Origin: Petunia secreta
Lineage: Eukaryota; Streptophyta; Magnoliopsida; Solanales; Solanaceae
DNA length: 64,000 bases
NCBI GenBank assembly: GCA_029990175.1
Contig: JARKIP010000003.1
Span: 4,092,001-4,156,000, forward strand
Direction of reading: 5' to 3'
The notes under the pieces are model-generated. The model ran no database searches. It saw nothing but the letters and a program-made list of their open reading frames with translations, and had not been told where the DNA came from. Made by a program: the position numbers and the translations under genes. Positions 30,832 to 42,351 of the stretch are shown here, piece after piece (the first letter of the stretch is position 1; the number at the start of each line of letters is the position of its first letter).

Positions 30832-33800
30832 TGTAATCACCTAATTTTGGCATCTAAAATACCAAATGGCGTAAGATAGTAGTGCTAATTTTGCTCATCT
30901 TTTATACGTATCATAGCTGATTCTAGGCATTTAATTAGGGAAAAATACTAAAAAATTATCAAATATATATTTGTTATGTGTCTAACTGTGTCTTTACATT
31001 TTGTGATAATCTGTGCACTTGTATAATTTAAGTGTTAGTTAATTAGTCTATTTGTCAATTGTGTGTGTTATATAATCTGTATTTTAGTAGTTTAATCTTG
31101 CAATTGAGGCTATTTGTGAAATCCAAAAGAGAGTTAAAAGAGCCCAATATCTTAGCCCACACACTTTAACCCGAAATCATCTCATCCGTTAGATCTAATT
31201 AATCCAATGGTTCAGATTCACCCACCCCCTCACATATAAATTCCCTAAATTCATTCATTTACCCATTACACACACATAAGGTCTTGACCTAAAGAAACTA
31301 TGTCAAATGCACGCAGCCCACCGGAAATCGTCACTGCCGGTGGCGCCGCCGTCCCTCCGACGCCGGAAAGTCATAAAAAATACATCCCCGCATCACCTTG
31401 AGCCCCTCGTCCCCGATCTAGTCTCGGTTTCCACAAATTCTCAAGGAATCATTGTAAATCGGCGTTCGAAAAACACGGCACGGGCTTTTCCGGTGAGCCC
31501 TTTCATTTTTTCTATTGATTTTTCATGGATGTCCACTGCTCCTTCCTTCTCTTTCCGTTCTTTTCTTTTTCTAGATGAAACGACCCCAAATGGGATCATT
31601 TCACTTAGAAGAAGAAAGTGACGGATTCGATGGGTCTAAAAGGGGTCGGGTTTGTTCATTTGGGTATTAAACAACGGGTATGGGACTGTGTTGATGATTT
31701 TCGATTCATGGGGTACGGGACTGTTTGGCTTTAGGGGGTTTCGGATAGTGATGGATTTTTGGGAGGGGTACTGTCGATGCTCGTTAACAGATTTGGCGTC
31801 GATGGGGCTGTTAGTTTGGGGTTAAAACAACGGGTATGGGACAGTTTCGGCTTGTGAAGGGGTTTTGATGGTGACTGATTTGGGAGTTTGTTTGTTGCAG
31901 CTATGGTAAGGGTGTTAACGGACTGTGATGTTTGGTTCATTGACGAGGCCGTATGGTCGAGTCGGCCTAGCTGCCTGGATGCGCTGTTGGTTCAGTTTGC
32001 CTACGATAATGAGGCAGTGACGGGGCTGTATTTCGAGTGTTTGTTTGGCGTCGACGAAAACAGAAACGGCTAAGGCAGTGATGATAGCGGACTGAGTTGC
32101 AGCAACTATGTTGTTTAATCGACAAAGCGAGGCGACTTTGTTTGGTTGATTGATGCAGCAGCTGTGGCAGTCAGTTCGTGTTGATGCTGAGTTCGGAAAG
32201 GCTGATCCAAGACAGCTTTGGGTGATGGCCTGATGCGCGAGCAGCCATGGCGACAATGCTTTGAAGTAGTGGCTGGATTGTGAAGGCATAGCAGTTGGTT
32301 TGGCTTTCATGATATGCATGAAGTAAACTCCTATCCGTGTCCCTTTGTTTTTGGCTGTTCGTATAAGATTAAGGTTTATTTGCAGAAATTAGCCTACTAT
32401 TAGCTATCTACTTTGCTATTCCATTTTTTGATATAGAGTTTGGAATAAACAAGTTCTTGGTTATTTGTTTAAAGCATGATGTCCTTAGATTTTAAACATG
32501 TACTTGGCTCCTGTGAGATAGGAGAAATTGTAGGAATGTTCAAGTTTAGTCTTGCCTTGGTGTTGTCTGTTCAAGCGCTAATTTGTTCAAGGTTCCTAAG
32601 TGTTTCCAAGCATGCTCTGTTTAACTAGTATGTTAGGATTGTGTGAGATTAGCTCAGCCTGAAATTTGCTTTTAGTTTAGGTCCTGATCTGTTTGGTTTA
32701 GTTGTTACCTATTCATTTGTGTTTCTGTGAATTGCTATTACTTCAAAGGGTCAGCGTGACCTCACTATGGACTCAAAAGAGTCAAATTAGCATTGGGGTG
32801 GGTCAGTACTTGAGGGATTTGGGTTTGAAATCCAAGACCTTGGAAGTAGAAATCTGAAAATAGGCAGGTGAGTTTATTTGGATTTTTAAGTCCATCCAAG
32901 TTTGAATTCCAAGGAAATCAGCCTCATTAATGAGGCAGATATGATGTATGGCCAGAAATGGTAAAAAGAAATTGGCATGGCAGCCCCCTCCCTGTCATAT
33001 TTCCCTATTAAGTAAGGCTCCAAACAAGGCATTTAATTGCCATAGCATGCCTGTTGAAAAGTGATTTTCCTTGGGGTTTGACCCCAGCTGTCCAGCCTCT
33101 CTTACCTCTATAAAGAGAGGTCATTTACTACACATTGAAGGGAGAACACATTGAATGCTCCCATTACTCCTCAACTACTTTTAAAAAAAAAACAACAGAT
33201 CTGAAAGTAAAAGAAATAGCAAGAAAAATACTTGAAAAAAAAAGAGAATAGCAAGGAAGGGTTTGGGTTTAGGCTATTATTGCAAAAGGGTGTTGTTTGT
33301 GGCTGTTGTTGCTGTTTGGTCTTTGCTTTGGGCTGTTTGAGTGGGCTTGGCTTTCCTTGTTTTAAAGTTTGTCTACACTAGGTAAACTTTCATTTCATAG
33401 TTTATTTCATGAGAAATCAGCCATATTTGAAGCCATTATTTATGAATGCTAAGTTTTTTTTTATGTTGAATGTACATTGAATAACTGTTAGTGTAACTTT
33501 TAAACTGAAATTTTGCGCAAATGACACCATTATGCAATCTGGTACATATCTGATTTTCGAGCAAAATAGCGGCTGTTTATGCAAACGTGTTTTGGAACAA
33601 ACTAGAACGTTAGTTGCAACTCCTTTTTGTAAAGTATGCTCAAATCAAATACATAAGTTAGTTTTTTTTTTTTTCATGAAATATAAAGGGTAGAAATAGA
33701 TTTACAAAAGTGTTGACAAATGTGGCCAGATCTTGAAATAAATAGATAAAAAAGGATATATGTGCAAGAGCTATGAAATAAAGAACATCAGCATAACAGT

Positions 33801-34961
33801 GGGCTAAATAGAATATTTAATATGGCTAAATGTTGAACAAGTAAGAAAGATGACTGTTTTGCGCAAATATTGTTAATAATAGAATACCAATGCCTAAAGT
33901 GCTAAAGTGGGCTAAATAACTATCAAGTCTGCAAATTTGTGGCCAAATGCTAAAACAAATGGCCAAAGGAACATTTCTGCAATTCATTTTAACAAAGATT
34001 CAGAGGCGTGCAAGTTTTCCTCAATGGGCTGAACCTTTTTTGCAAATCTAGATTACTTAGTTGTCATCTTTAAACTTTAAGGCCCCAATGGTGTTTAAAT
34101 TAAATTTAGCAACTTCTTTTTGATAAATAAACAAAATCAAACTAGGTGAAGGATAAAAGAATAAGCTAAGAGACATTAGTATCTGAAGCCAAATAAATTG
34201 ATTCAAGTGTAGTTTATTTAAAATCGGAAGATCTCGAACGGGTGAAGTGCCTGCGCGACCATATCCGGTTTTAGATAAATTACATTTGTGAATATTGAAT
34301 CGAGCCGTATTTGAATAAGATATAAATGTGTCGAAAGTAAAAGCGGCTCATATAATCAAAAATCAAGCTGAATTATGAGTTCAAGTTTGACCAAAGAAAA
34401 CAATAATACAATAATAAAGAATGAATTTGGAGACTCAAATCACGGTTGATAAGGTTTCGAACGGGTGAAGTGCCTGCGCGAAAATATTCGGCCGAGTCAC
34501 TGAAACAAAAAAAAAATAAAAATAAAAATAAATGAATAAATAAATTAAAATAAAATAATAAATCAAAGCGTAGCAAAAGGAAATAAATAAAGGCAGGTAC
34601 AATAAATACTTCATATAGCCGGAATGCGTCAAATAAAAGCAACTGTGCTTGACACAGGACTCGAGGGTGCCTAATCCCTTCCCGAGAGTCAACCGAGATC
34701 CTTACCCGGAACTCTAACGCAGACCACTAACGAGTCATAGGTGTTCCAAGGTACCCTTTTGGGTGACTTGGCACACCTTAAACTTGTCAAGTGGCGACTC
34801 CGAATTTTAAATAAACAATTCGTACCTTGAAACACCGTCACTTCCTTAAATGGAAACCCTAACTCGGGATAGCGCCAAATAATCGTAAAATCCCATAAGC
34901 GCTTTCCCAAACCCGAAACGCCCTCCTCAAAAGCGGGCGCGCGGAAAAAGGGGGTGTGACA
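30832..34961 (+). repeat. 5' LTR of element B
   Basis: TGTAATCACC...GGTGTGACA. Candidate signals: TATAAAT at 31235, CCG|GTGAGC donor-like site at 31492/31493, TATAAAGAG at 33109-33117. Near the 3' end, TGGCGACTCCG (34792-34802) repeats the first 11 nt of the PBS. The body is GC-richer at 31300-32300. Its ORFs lack support. Confidence 0.95.
33109..33117 (+). promoter_or_regulatory. LTR TATA box 2 (element B, 5' LTR)
   Basis: TATAAAGAG followed by AGGTCATTTACTACAC, matching A at 11304 (TATAAATAGAGGCATTTACTAC). The 3' LTR copy is at 51039-51047. This conservation across diverged LTRs makes it the best candidate core promoter, with transcription expected about 30 nt downstream. Confidence 0.6.
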
Positions 34962-34965
34962 GCCT

Positions 34966-34983
34966 TGGCGACTCCGCTGGGGA
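34966..34983 (+). promoter_or_regulatory. Primer binding site (18 nt)
   Basis: TGGCGACTCCGCTGGGGA, four bases after the LTR, starts with TGG, the complement of a tRNA CCA end. Ogre elements are reported to use tRNA-Arg. I believe this matches that class but cannot check the tRNA. Confidence 0.85.
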
Positions 34984-36149
34984 AGAAAGTAAAAACTGAG
35001 AGTCTCAGGCTTTAAAATTTGTCGCTTTCGGCTTTGAATATTGTTTGTATATGCTGCCTTGAATGTTACTGCTTTGATATGTTTGAACTGTATATACACA
35101 ACTGTCTTCTCTCGTACACCTCTGAGTCTTCTGGAACACTGCACACATGCACGCCAGTCTCGCTTCGGCGTCTGGAATTTCTGTCGTGTCTCAGGACACA
35201 AAAAGTTAACCCTTTTTAGGAGGAGGTGCGTTGGGTTAGGCCGTTAGACGTTGTCGATCGGTACCCCCAAGGCATTTCCAAATTGCCGGAAACTGTAGAA
35301 CATGAACCCATTGAGTCACCTAGAGTTGAACCTGTGCTTTTGTCTAGGCCGATTTATTTGCATGTCATTAGACTTAGTGAGGTGCGGTACACCGGTACCG
35401 CACTTGTCTAGGCTGACCCTTTAGAGTCTAGATGGGGCCCACGCCCCGGAAAGACAGTAATGGCATCTTCTGTGTTGCATCTAGGGAGGCCGTTATGCTG
35501 ACCGTTTATCGAGGGAAAGCGGGTTAGTTTGGAAAAAATGAAAAAAAAAATAAATAAAAAATAAAAAAAAAATGAAAAAAGAGAGAAGAGACGCTTTGTT
35601 AAGAGGGGCAATTTCAGATTTTCAAATATTAGCGTGTCAAATGTCCTTTTTCCGTTGTCGGCAAAGATTTTAAAGCCAATTTCACGCCGTTATAACGGCC
35701 AATTTTTGAAAAAAATAAAAAGGGAAAAACAACGTCCATAGCCAAATTTGGTGGCGTTGTCATGTCAAATTCTGTTCAAAAATTAGAAAAAAATCAAAAA
35801 AAAAAGGGGAAAAATTAATCAAATAGAGTCGTCCTGTTCGGTAAAACATTGACAAGTTTTGTTTGTCTAGGCTAGTCGAATCATGTAAATATTTTATTTG
35901 AGTCGGCTTGTCCGTTTTAATGTCAATAGTCAAATTTTGGTGTCGTTGTCATGTCAAATTTTGTTCGAAAATTAGAAAGTCAAAAATAGAGTCGTCGTGT
36001 TTTGTAAAACATTGACAAGTTTTATTTGTCTAGCCTAGTCAATCATGTAAAAAATTTCGTTTGAGTCGGCTTGTCCGTTTTAATGTTGTTTTACAAATTT
36101 TGTCCAAAGTTTTCTCGGTCCTAATACTTCATTTTAATAAATAGGTATC
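34984..36149 (+). other. 5' leader of element B with hairpin and tandem duplication
   Basis: No convincing ORF. At 35382-35403 a perfect 9-bp stem (GTGCGGTAC/GTACCGCAC) closes a loop at the self-complementary hexamer ACCGGT. At about 35725-36090 a block (GTCATGTCAAATT ... GAGTCGGCTTGTCCGTTTTA) is duplicated in tandem with indels. The leader ends at the ATG of ORF1. Confidence 0.7.
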
Positions 36150-38054
36150 ATGGCTGCATCATCATCTAGAGTAGGAAAAAGGAAGTTTCCTGAGGGATCT
36201 ACTCCACCGCCTATTAAGATGGTCGATAAATGTTCTCCATTGTTGAGGAATTGGTGGTACCATTTGAGCGAAAAGCAGAAAGGGGTTGTGCATGCGAGAA
36301 TTGGGGAAATGACACATTTTCTTAACCCTAAGTTTGCCCCACGTCGGGAACTAGTAAATGCTTTGATTCGGTAATTGGAACCGAGTCAAAATACCTTTGT
36401 GTTTGGTGATATTGAGATGACTCCCACTTTAGAAGAGATCTCGGGTTTGACTAATGGAGTGTTTAGGACAAAGAAGTGCATAGCACCTCGGTTTGTGAGA
36501 GTCGAGGAGTTCCTACGGGACATGAGTCTGCGTTCTGATACCCAGTTAGTGAGTTTGGCCTCAGGTTGGGTCAGTCTGGAGTATCTTTATGCTCTTTATG
36601 GGCGGGGAGATGGATACACAGAGCATCGGCCGAAATTCATCACCACATTGAGCCATGACCAATGGGATAAACTTAGGGAAAGAGCTTTCATTTTCGCCTT
36701 CCTTGGCCTCATGGTCTTCCCGATGGAGAATGGACAAATCTCTATCCATACCTCTTGGATCGTGAGAGCTTTATTTGGGGGAGTTCGAGATTCTACTGTG
36801 GTGCCGATGATCTTGGGCAGTATTTATCATGCTCTGACTCGATGCAAAGAGAAAGGGGCCCGGTTTTTCGAGGGTTGCAACTTGTTGTTGCAAGTATGGT
36901 TCGTTGAGCATTTGTTCGGCCGTTCTGACCCTACTCCACTACCCGATGCGCCTAAATGCCACTTGAACACCCATTATTATCGTACTCGACATCTTGATCT
37001 ACCCGAGAGCTTTGATGGGTGGGCAAAGTATTTGAGCGAGCTCACTCTGGAGAATATCCGGTGGCAGGTTAGTTGGTACCCCTCGAAAGAGGGAATATAT
37101 GGTAGTATGGACCGTCCTTTTCTAGTATTGATGGGTCATAAGGGAGCCGAGCCTTATTGCCCTACGCGGGTGCTCCGACAGCTTGGGCGCGTTCAGGGTG
37201 TACCTAGGGTAGAGGCCGTGGAAGAGTATCGCCTTGATCATATTAGCGGTGAGTTTCCCAGGCACACTCAGTGGTTCTCCATTTGGGATAATATGAGACC
37301 TTTGACCTCCAGCACACAGGTTATAGACCGATTCAGAGGCGAGGTCACTCCCGAGTATGTTTTCTGGTTCGGCCGACAGCCTGCTTTGGTAGCTATGCCA
37401 GCGAAAACGGTCAAGGGACCGTATGATGAGGCACTCAGGATTGACATGAAGATAGAGATGCATAGGGTAGAGACTGAGGAGAGATATGCGGGTCTAGTCT
37501 ATCGTCTTCGTTCTGAGAGGGATGCCGCTCGAGCTGCTTTGGTTGAGAGTGAGGGTCTAGCGCATCAGCACCTAGACACAGTTAGACGACTTCGTGTTAT
37601 GCACTCTGAGGCATTGACAGAGCGAGATGCCGACAGGGCAGTTTTGGTGGAGAGCAGGAGAAGGGAGGATTATCATCGTCGGGATGCCATGGATGCTCGA
37701 GCTCGACTCGACAGGGCACTGGAGCAGGAGGAGCAGCTCAGGGAGCTAGCACAGAGCCGACTTCAGGATATACAGGCTGCAGGACGGACTATTAGTGTAG
37801 TTTATCGGCAGGTTTATGACTCTGCTGTATATGTTGCATAGGCTATCCGTGACTATAGGAGGTTGTCCGCGGAGGACCTACTTCCACATGTGCTTCCCTT
37901 CGTCACTAGAGTTGCAGAAAATTTGGCTGGATTGCGCCGCACCTTGGTGGAAGGCCCACCAGCAGATCCCGAGGAGCCACCAGAGGAAGATCTCGACGAG
38001 CCATTTGAGTCAGATCCAGAGGAGCCAGATGAGGCAGGGCCCGGATCACCTTAG
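36150..38054 (+). pseudogene. ORF1 upstream of gag in element B, with two in-frame stops
   Basis: One frame from ATG 36150 to TAG 38054, broken by TAA at 36372-36374 and TAG at 37839-37841; the similarity continues in the same frame after each stop. The N-terminal part (LLRNWWYHLSEKQKGVV; FGDIEMTPTLEEISGLTNGV near 36402) resembles plant-specific proteins listed as DUF7745 in plant genomes (from memory). Then comes a long helical, Arg/Glu/Ala-rich probable coiled coil (about 37455-37790) and an acidic Pro-rich tail (EEPPEEDLDEPFESDPEEPD). An extra ORF between leader and gag is usual in Ogre-type elements; its role is unknown. The stops fall in an otherwise young, intact element. Confidence 0.75.
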
Positions 38055-38661
38055 CAGATATATGCCAGTCCGAGATGATGCAGCTCGTTACCTTTTGTTT
38101 GTCATTTAGCATCTTGGACAGATTGTGGCTTTTATTATGTATTGGTATTTCTATTTCGAACAAGTCGGTCTAGTTTGTTTATTTGAATTTGTAGGAGTAC
38201 TACTATTGCCCCATGTTGTCGGCGGGTTTTTTTTTTTTTTTTTATATTGTACTGTTTCGGCATTTATGAAAAGAAAATCAGAAAATCCAAAATTGTGTCT
38301 TTTATTATCTTAAATGCATTTTTCTTCCTTTTTCAATCTGATTTTGGACCCCTCTTACATTTGAAAGATATATGATATGAAAAAAAAAAAATATGAAAAG
38401 AGCGAAAGAAAGAGAGGAAAATGAGAAAAGGAAAAAAAAAAAAAGAAGAAAAGAAAAGAAAGAGAGGACCCGCTTTGTCTTGATTCGGGATGATGCATGA
38501 CGACTTTAGGCTGGTAGGCGCGCTCGGCTCATAAATATCATGTTTCCTAACCTGTTTTGTTTGCAGACAAGACTAGATTACCAGTGACTTGGTGCAGCGC
38601 TCTAGCATTATCCCACTCTCACACAACTAACTCGAGGGGACTTGAAATTCCATTTGGTAAC
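38055..38661 (+). other. ORF1-gag spacer with purine tract and splice acceptor-like site
   Basis: Poly-T (about 38227-38243) is followed by a nearly pure A/G run (about 38377-38468). Just before gag, CTGTTTTGTTTGCAG ends at 38566 and matches a 3' splice site. It could join a leader or ORF1 donor to gag. No donor is assigned. Confidence 0.5.
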
Positions 38662-41600
38662 ATGGCCACTGAAGGAGACAAATCCGATGCCGGTTCCGAA
38701 GAAAATGATAGAACGACAGAAGAGGCCCTGATTCTGAAGCAATTTCTGGTGGACATGCATCATGCGATAACCACGGGACGGGTACCTCCTCCCATGCCGA
38801 ACCTCTTGGATGGGCTTATGCCAACAGTTAGCCAGCGAGCACCAGGCACATCTACGGCGGTCGAGGATCCGACCTATCCCCCTGGTTTTGGCACTAGTCA
38901 GGGTCCAACAAAAGAAGTTGAAGTGCGCCCTCATGCACCGCCCCCACCACCTCTACCTCAAGGGCAATATGGACAACATCCACCACAGGGGCAGTATGGT
39001 CCACCCCCACCACAGGGACAGTATGGTCCACCTCCGCCACAGGGACAGTATGGCCCACCTCTCCCACAGGTTCCAATTTTTCGGGGCCCAGCCAGGCCTG
39101 TTATGGCTAGGTCCAACAGCGAACCACATCTGGCTGGGGATCATCATTATGATCAGCACCATGAACCCAATTTCCGACACAGTGACTCATATGATCAGGG
39201 GTTCCATCGCGGGTCTCAAGTTGAGGTTGATCGATCAGGAAAGCTTGATGAGAGCGAGGTTTTAAGAAAGATGAGGGGCCTAGAACAAGCGGTGAGGACC
39301 ATTCAAGGATATGGAGATCATACTGACATCTCTTTCAAGGATCTTTGCCCCTACCCTGAATTGCAATTGCCAGATGGGTTCATAGTGCCAAAGTTTGATC
39401 TATACACCGGGCAAGGAGATCAAAGGGTTCACATGAAAACCTACTGCAACAAAATGAGAGGGGTCAAGAAAGACAAACTGTTGATAGCCTACTTTTCTGA
39501 AAGCTTGGGGGGCACAGCTGCCGAATGGTTCATGAGGCAGGATCTAACTAAATGGTTGTCATTTGAGGATATGGCACAGGCATTCTACGACCAGTACAAA
39601 TACCACATTGAAGTTTTGCCAGATCGGTCCTCTTTGGATGCGATAAAAAAGAAGCCAAGCGAAAGCTTTAGGGAGTACGCCCTCAGATGGCGCGAGCAGG
39701 CCGCTCGAGTGAGCCCCGCAATCCCGGACGATGACATGGTCTGGTTGTTCATTGAGGCGCAGGATGAGGCGTTCTATGGTTCATTGATCGCCGCCTTTGG
39801 GAAACCGTTTAGTGAAGTCGTCAAAATGGGAGAAATGATTGAGAGAGGAGTCAAAGCTGGCAAAATTGTGAGCCAGACTGCACTAAAGGCGACCACACAG
39901 GCTGTGCAGACAGGGGCAGCAGGGTTCGGTAAGAAGAAGAAAGAAGATGTGGCCATGGTAGGGTCGGGTCCACGAAGGTGGAATGACGAGCGATACAGTC
40001 AAGCTAATTCATACCAAGCTCCACAAGCACCCTATTTACAACACTATTACCCGCCACAAAATGCACAATACTCCATACCTCCACCCCAATACTCTGTACA
40101 TGCTGCGCAGCCATATGCCCAAACGTCTTATCCGCAATGGCGCGCACCAACCCCACAGCCTACATATCCCATTCACCAAGCTCCACATAATCACTATCAG
40201 GCTCCACCTAACCCTACTTACCGACCAAGAGGTCCGGCAGGCTTTCGTCCGAGAGCTGAATTCAAGAAGGCTCGAGAAGAGAAGAAGAGGGAATTCACGC
40301 CAATTGGAGAATCCTACACCAGTATCTTTGAGAAACTGCGGGCCTTGAACATGATAAAGCCAATTCAAGGCAACATGAATCCTACTGGCAAAGTGGATCA
40401 TTCTCGGCATTGTGATTACCACTCGGGCGCACCAGGGCATGATACAGAAGATTGCTACTATCTCAAGAGAGTGGTGCAGGATTTGATTGACAACAACCAA
40501 ATCGTGATTGAAGATGCAGAAACGCCAAACATTAATCGCAATCCTCTGCCAGTCCATGATGTACACATGGTATATGCATGCACAGGGGGATTTGAAAGCG
40601 AATCTGCAAGGCCAATAGTGTCAGTCAATGCAATAACAATTGGGGTGGAAAAGATGCATATCACTTCAAAGACAAGTCCTGTTGTGGTGTCCGGAGGAAC
40701 AAAGCCATCGGTCCAGTTGGATAAGCCCGTGTTAACATTGAAACGAGCTGTTGAGAAAGGGGAAAGGTTGACCGAGAAGCCAAAGTTGGTGATCTCGAGG
40801 GCCATCAGCAAGGAAGGGGAAGCGGATTCTGCTACCAAACCGAGGTTGGTTATAAAAAATGCACCCCGGGAAGATGATTTGAACACAATGCGCGAGCCCA
40901 TTGTCATAAAGAGGGCATCCCAGTTCCATGTGACAGATAGCAAGGCTGTCCCGTGGAACTATGCCCAGGCAGTGGTAACGTACATGGGAAAGGAGGTTGT
41001 AGCAGAAACGACACAAGTGGGCGGTATAACTCGTTCTGGGCGGTGCTTTACCCCGGAAGAGTTAAGAAAGGCAAGGCAAGCTAGGGAAAATCAGGGTCCA
41101 GTCAAGGAGCCTGTCACTGAGAAAGAGGCGGAAGAGTTTCTAAAGAAGATGAAAGTGCAAGATTACTCTATCGTGGAGCAGCTGAGGAAGACCCCTGCTC
41201 AAATTTCTTTGTTGTCCCTGCTGATGCATTCTGAGGCGCACCGTCATGCTCTTTTGAAAATCCTGAATGAAGCTCATGTATCTGATAAAATGACTGTTGG
41301 TAACTTGGAGGCTGTTGCTGCCCGTATCTTTGAAGTCAACAGGATCACTTTCACTGATGAAGAATTGCCTATGGAAGGCACAGGCCACAACAAAGCTCTG
41401 CATCTGACTGTTAAGTGTGACAACTCTTACGTCACAAGAGTGCTGGTTGACGGTGGGTCTGGTCTGAACATTTGTCCACTATCTACTTTGAAAAGATTGA
41501 AAATCAATGTGGATAGAATTCGAACCAATACTATGAGTATCCGTGCTTTTGATGGAGAAAAAAGACAGTCAATTGGTGAGATCGAGCTGACATTGACAAT

Positions 41601-42351
41601 TGGGCCTGTGGACTTTGCTATTGATTTCCAAGTCCTCGATATGGATTCGTCTTATAATCTACTGTTGGGAAGGCCCTGGATTCATATGGCGGGCGCAGTA
41701 CCGTCAACTTTGCACCAGACTGTGAAGTTTGAGTGGAACCGTGAGATGATCATGCTACACGGAGAGGGAGATCTGTCAATCTATAAGGACCCATCCATTC
41801 CAGTTATCGAGGTCACCAATGATAGCCCAACTCTGATGTACCAAGCCTTTGAAGCAGTCAATGTGGAAGAGGTTCCTGAAGGCAAACCTTTGACCCAAGC
41901 AAGATTGTCAGAAGCGGCAGTCATGATGGCCACAGAAATGTTGAAGCACGGTTTTCAACCAGGAAAGGGTCTCGGGGCATCACTTCAAGGAATGTCGCAT
42001 CCAATTAATCCACTTGGCATTCGAGGTACCTGGGGTCTGGGATACAAGCCCACAGCTGCAGACAGAGCAAGAGCTAGGAAAATGAAGAAACAAGAATGGT
42101 CCCTTGAGAAGCCTGTCCCTTGCCTCGCTCAGTCTTTCACGAGGTCCAACGGGGGCAAGTCTATTTCCAAGAATGCTGAGGAAACTGAAGAACAAAAGAA
42201 GCTCCTGGCCGATCTGAGGCACGTCTTTGGCATCAACATGGTGCAAACTGGCGAAGGATCTAGCAATGCAGAAATCCAGGACATTGGCCCTGATGTGAAG
42301 CTGAACAACTGGGAATCCATGCCTCTCCCCACTAGGAGAGGCTATTGGTAG
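38662..42351 (+). CDS. gag-pro: Gag-Pro of element B
   Basis: The start is chosen at ATG 38662 (CATGGCC context, MATEGDKSDAG); the frame is open 35 codons further upstream but has no earlier ATG there. Order: acidic N-terminus; Pro/Gln-rich QGQYGPP repeats (about residues 98-135); gag capsid-type domain (WFMRQDLTKWLSFEDMAQAF, from about 289); Tyr/Pro/Gln-rich linker (about 440-530); CCHC-like knuckle (HCDYHSGAPGHDTEDC, about 582); long linker; aspartic protease with VDGGSG (about 929) and LLLGRPW (about 1000); G-patch-like segment (about 1090-1130). It ends ...TTG GTAG, where stop and splice donor overlap. Intact. It forms virus-like particles and processes the polyprotein by family knowledge. 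The unusual features are DGG in place of the common D(S/T)G and the G-patch after protease. Confidence 0.93.
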   Translation: MATEGDKSDAGSEENDRTTEEALILKQFLVDMHHAITTGRVPPPMPNLLDGLMPTVSQRAPGTSTAVEDPTYPPGFGTSQGPTKEVEVRPHAPPPPPLPQGQYGQHPPQGQYGPPPPQGQYGPPPPQGQYGPPLPQVPIFRGPARPVMARSNSEPHLAGDHHYDQHHEPNFRHSDSYDQGFHRGSQVEVDRSGKLDESEVLRKMRGLEQAVRTIQGYGDHTDISFKDLCPYPELQLPDGFIVPKFDLYTGQGDQRVHMKTYCNKMRGVKKDKLLIAYFSESLGGTAAEWFMRQDLTKWLSFEDMAQAFYDQYKYHIEVLPDRSSLDAIKKKPSESFREYALRWREQAARVSPAIPDDDMVWLFIEAQDEAFYGSLIAAFGKPFSEVVKMGEMIERGVKAGKIVSQTALKATTQAVQTGAAGFGKKKKEDVAMVGSGPRRWNDERYSQANSYQAPQAPYLQHYYPPQNAQYSIPPPQYSVHAAQPYAQTSYPQWRAPTPQPTYPIHQAPHNHYQAPPNPTYRPRGPAGFRPRAEFKKAREEKKREFTPIGESYTSIFEKLRALNMIKPIQGNMNPTGKVDHSRHCDYHSGAPGHDTEDCYYLKRVVQDLIDNNQIVIEDAETPNINRNPLPVHDVHMVYACTGGFESESARPIVSVNAITIGVEKMHITSKTSPVVVSGGTKPSVQLDKPVLTLKRAVEKGERLTEKPKLVISRAISKEGEADSATKPRLVIKNAPREDDLNTMREPIVIKRASQFHVTDSKAVPWNYAQAVVTYMGKEVVAETTQVGGITRSGRCFTPEELRKARQARENQGPVKEPVTEKEAEEFLKKMKVQDYSIVEQLRKTPAQISLLSLLMHSEAHRHALLKILNEAHVSDKMTVGNLEAVAARIFEVNRITFTDEELPMEGTGHNKALHLTVKCDNSYVTRVLVDGGSGLNICPLSTLKRLKINVDRIRTNTMSIRAFDGEKRQSIGEIELTLTIGPVDFAIDFQVLDMDSSYNLLLGRPWIHMAGAVPSTLHQTVKFEWNREMIMLHGEGDLSIYKDPSIPVIEVTNDSPTLMYQAFEAVNVEEVPEGKPLTQARLSEAAVMMATEMLKHGFQPGKGLGASLQGMSHPINPLGIRGTWGLGYKPTAADRARARKMKKQEWSLEKPVPCLAQSFTRSNGGKSISKNAEETEEQKKLLADLRHVFGINMVQTGEGSSNAEIQDIGPDVKLNNWESMPLPTRRGYW

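Noticed and set aside
31307..32319. ORFs of 60-134 aa on both strands inside the element B LTRs (repeated at 49237-50249)
   Set aside because: Present twice only because the LTRs are duplicates; no domains, overlapping frames on both strands, and no equivalent in the A or C LTRs.
34373..34692. Minus-strand ORFs rich in Phe/Leu/Tyr
   Set aside because: Low-complexity AAATAAA-type sequence read backwards inside the LTR.
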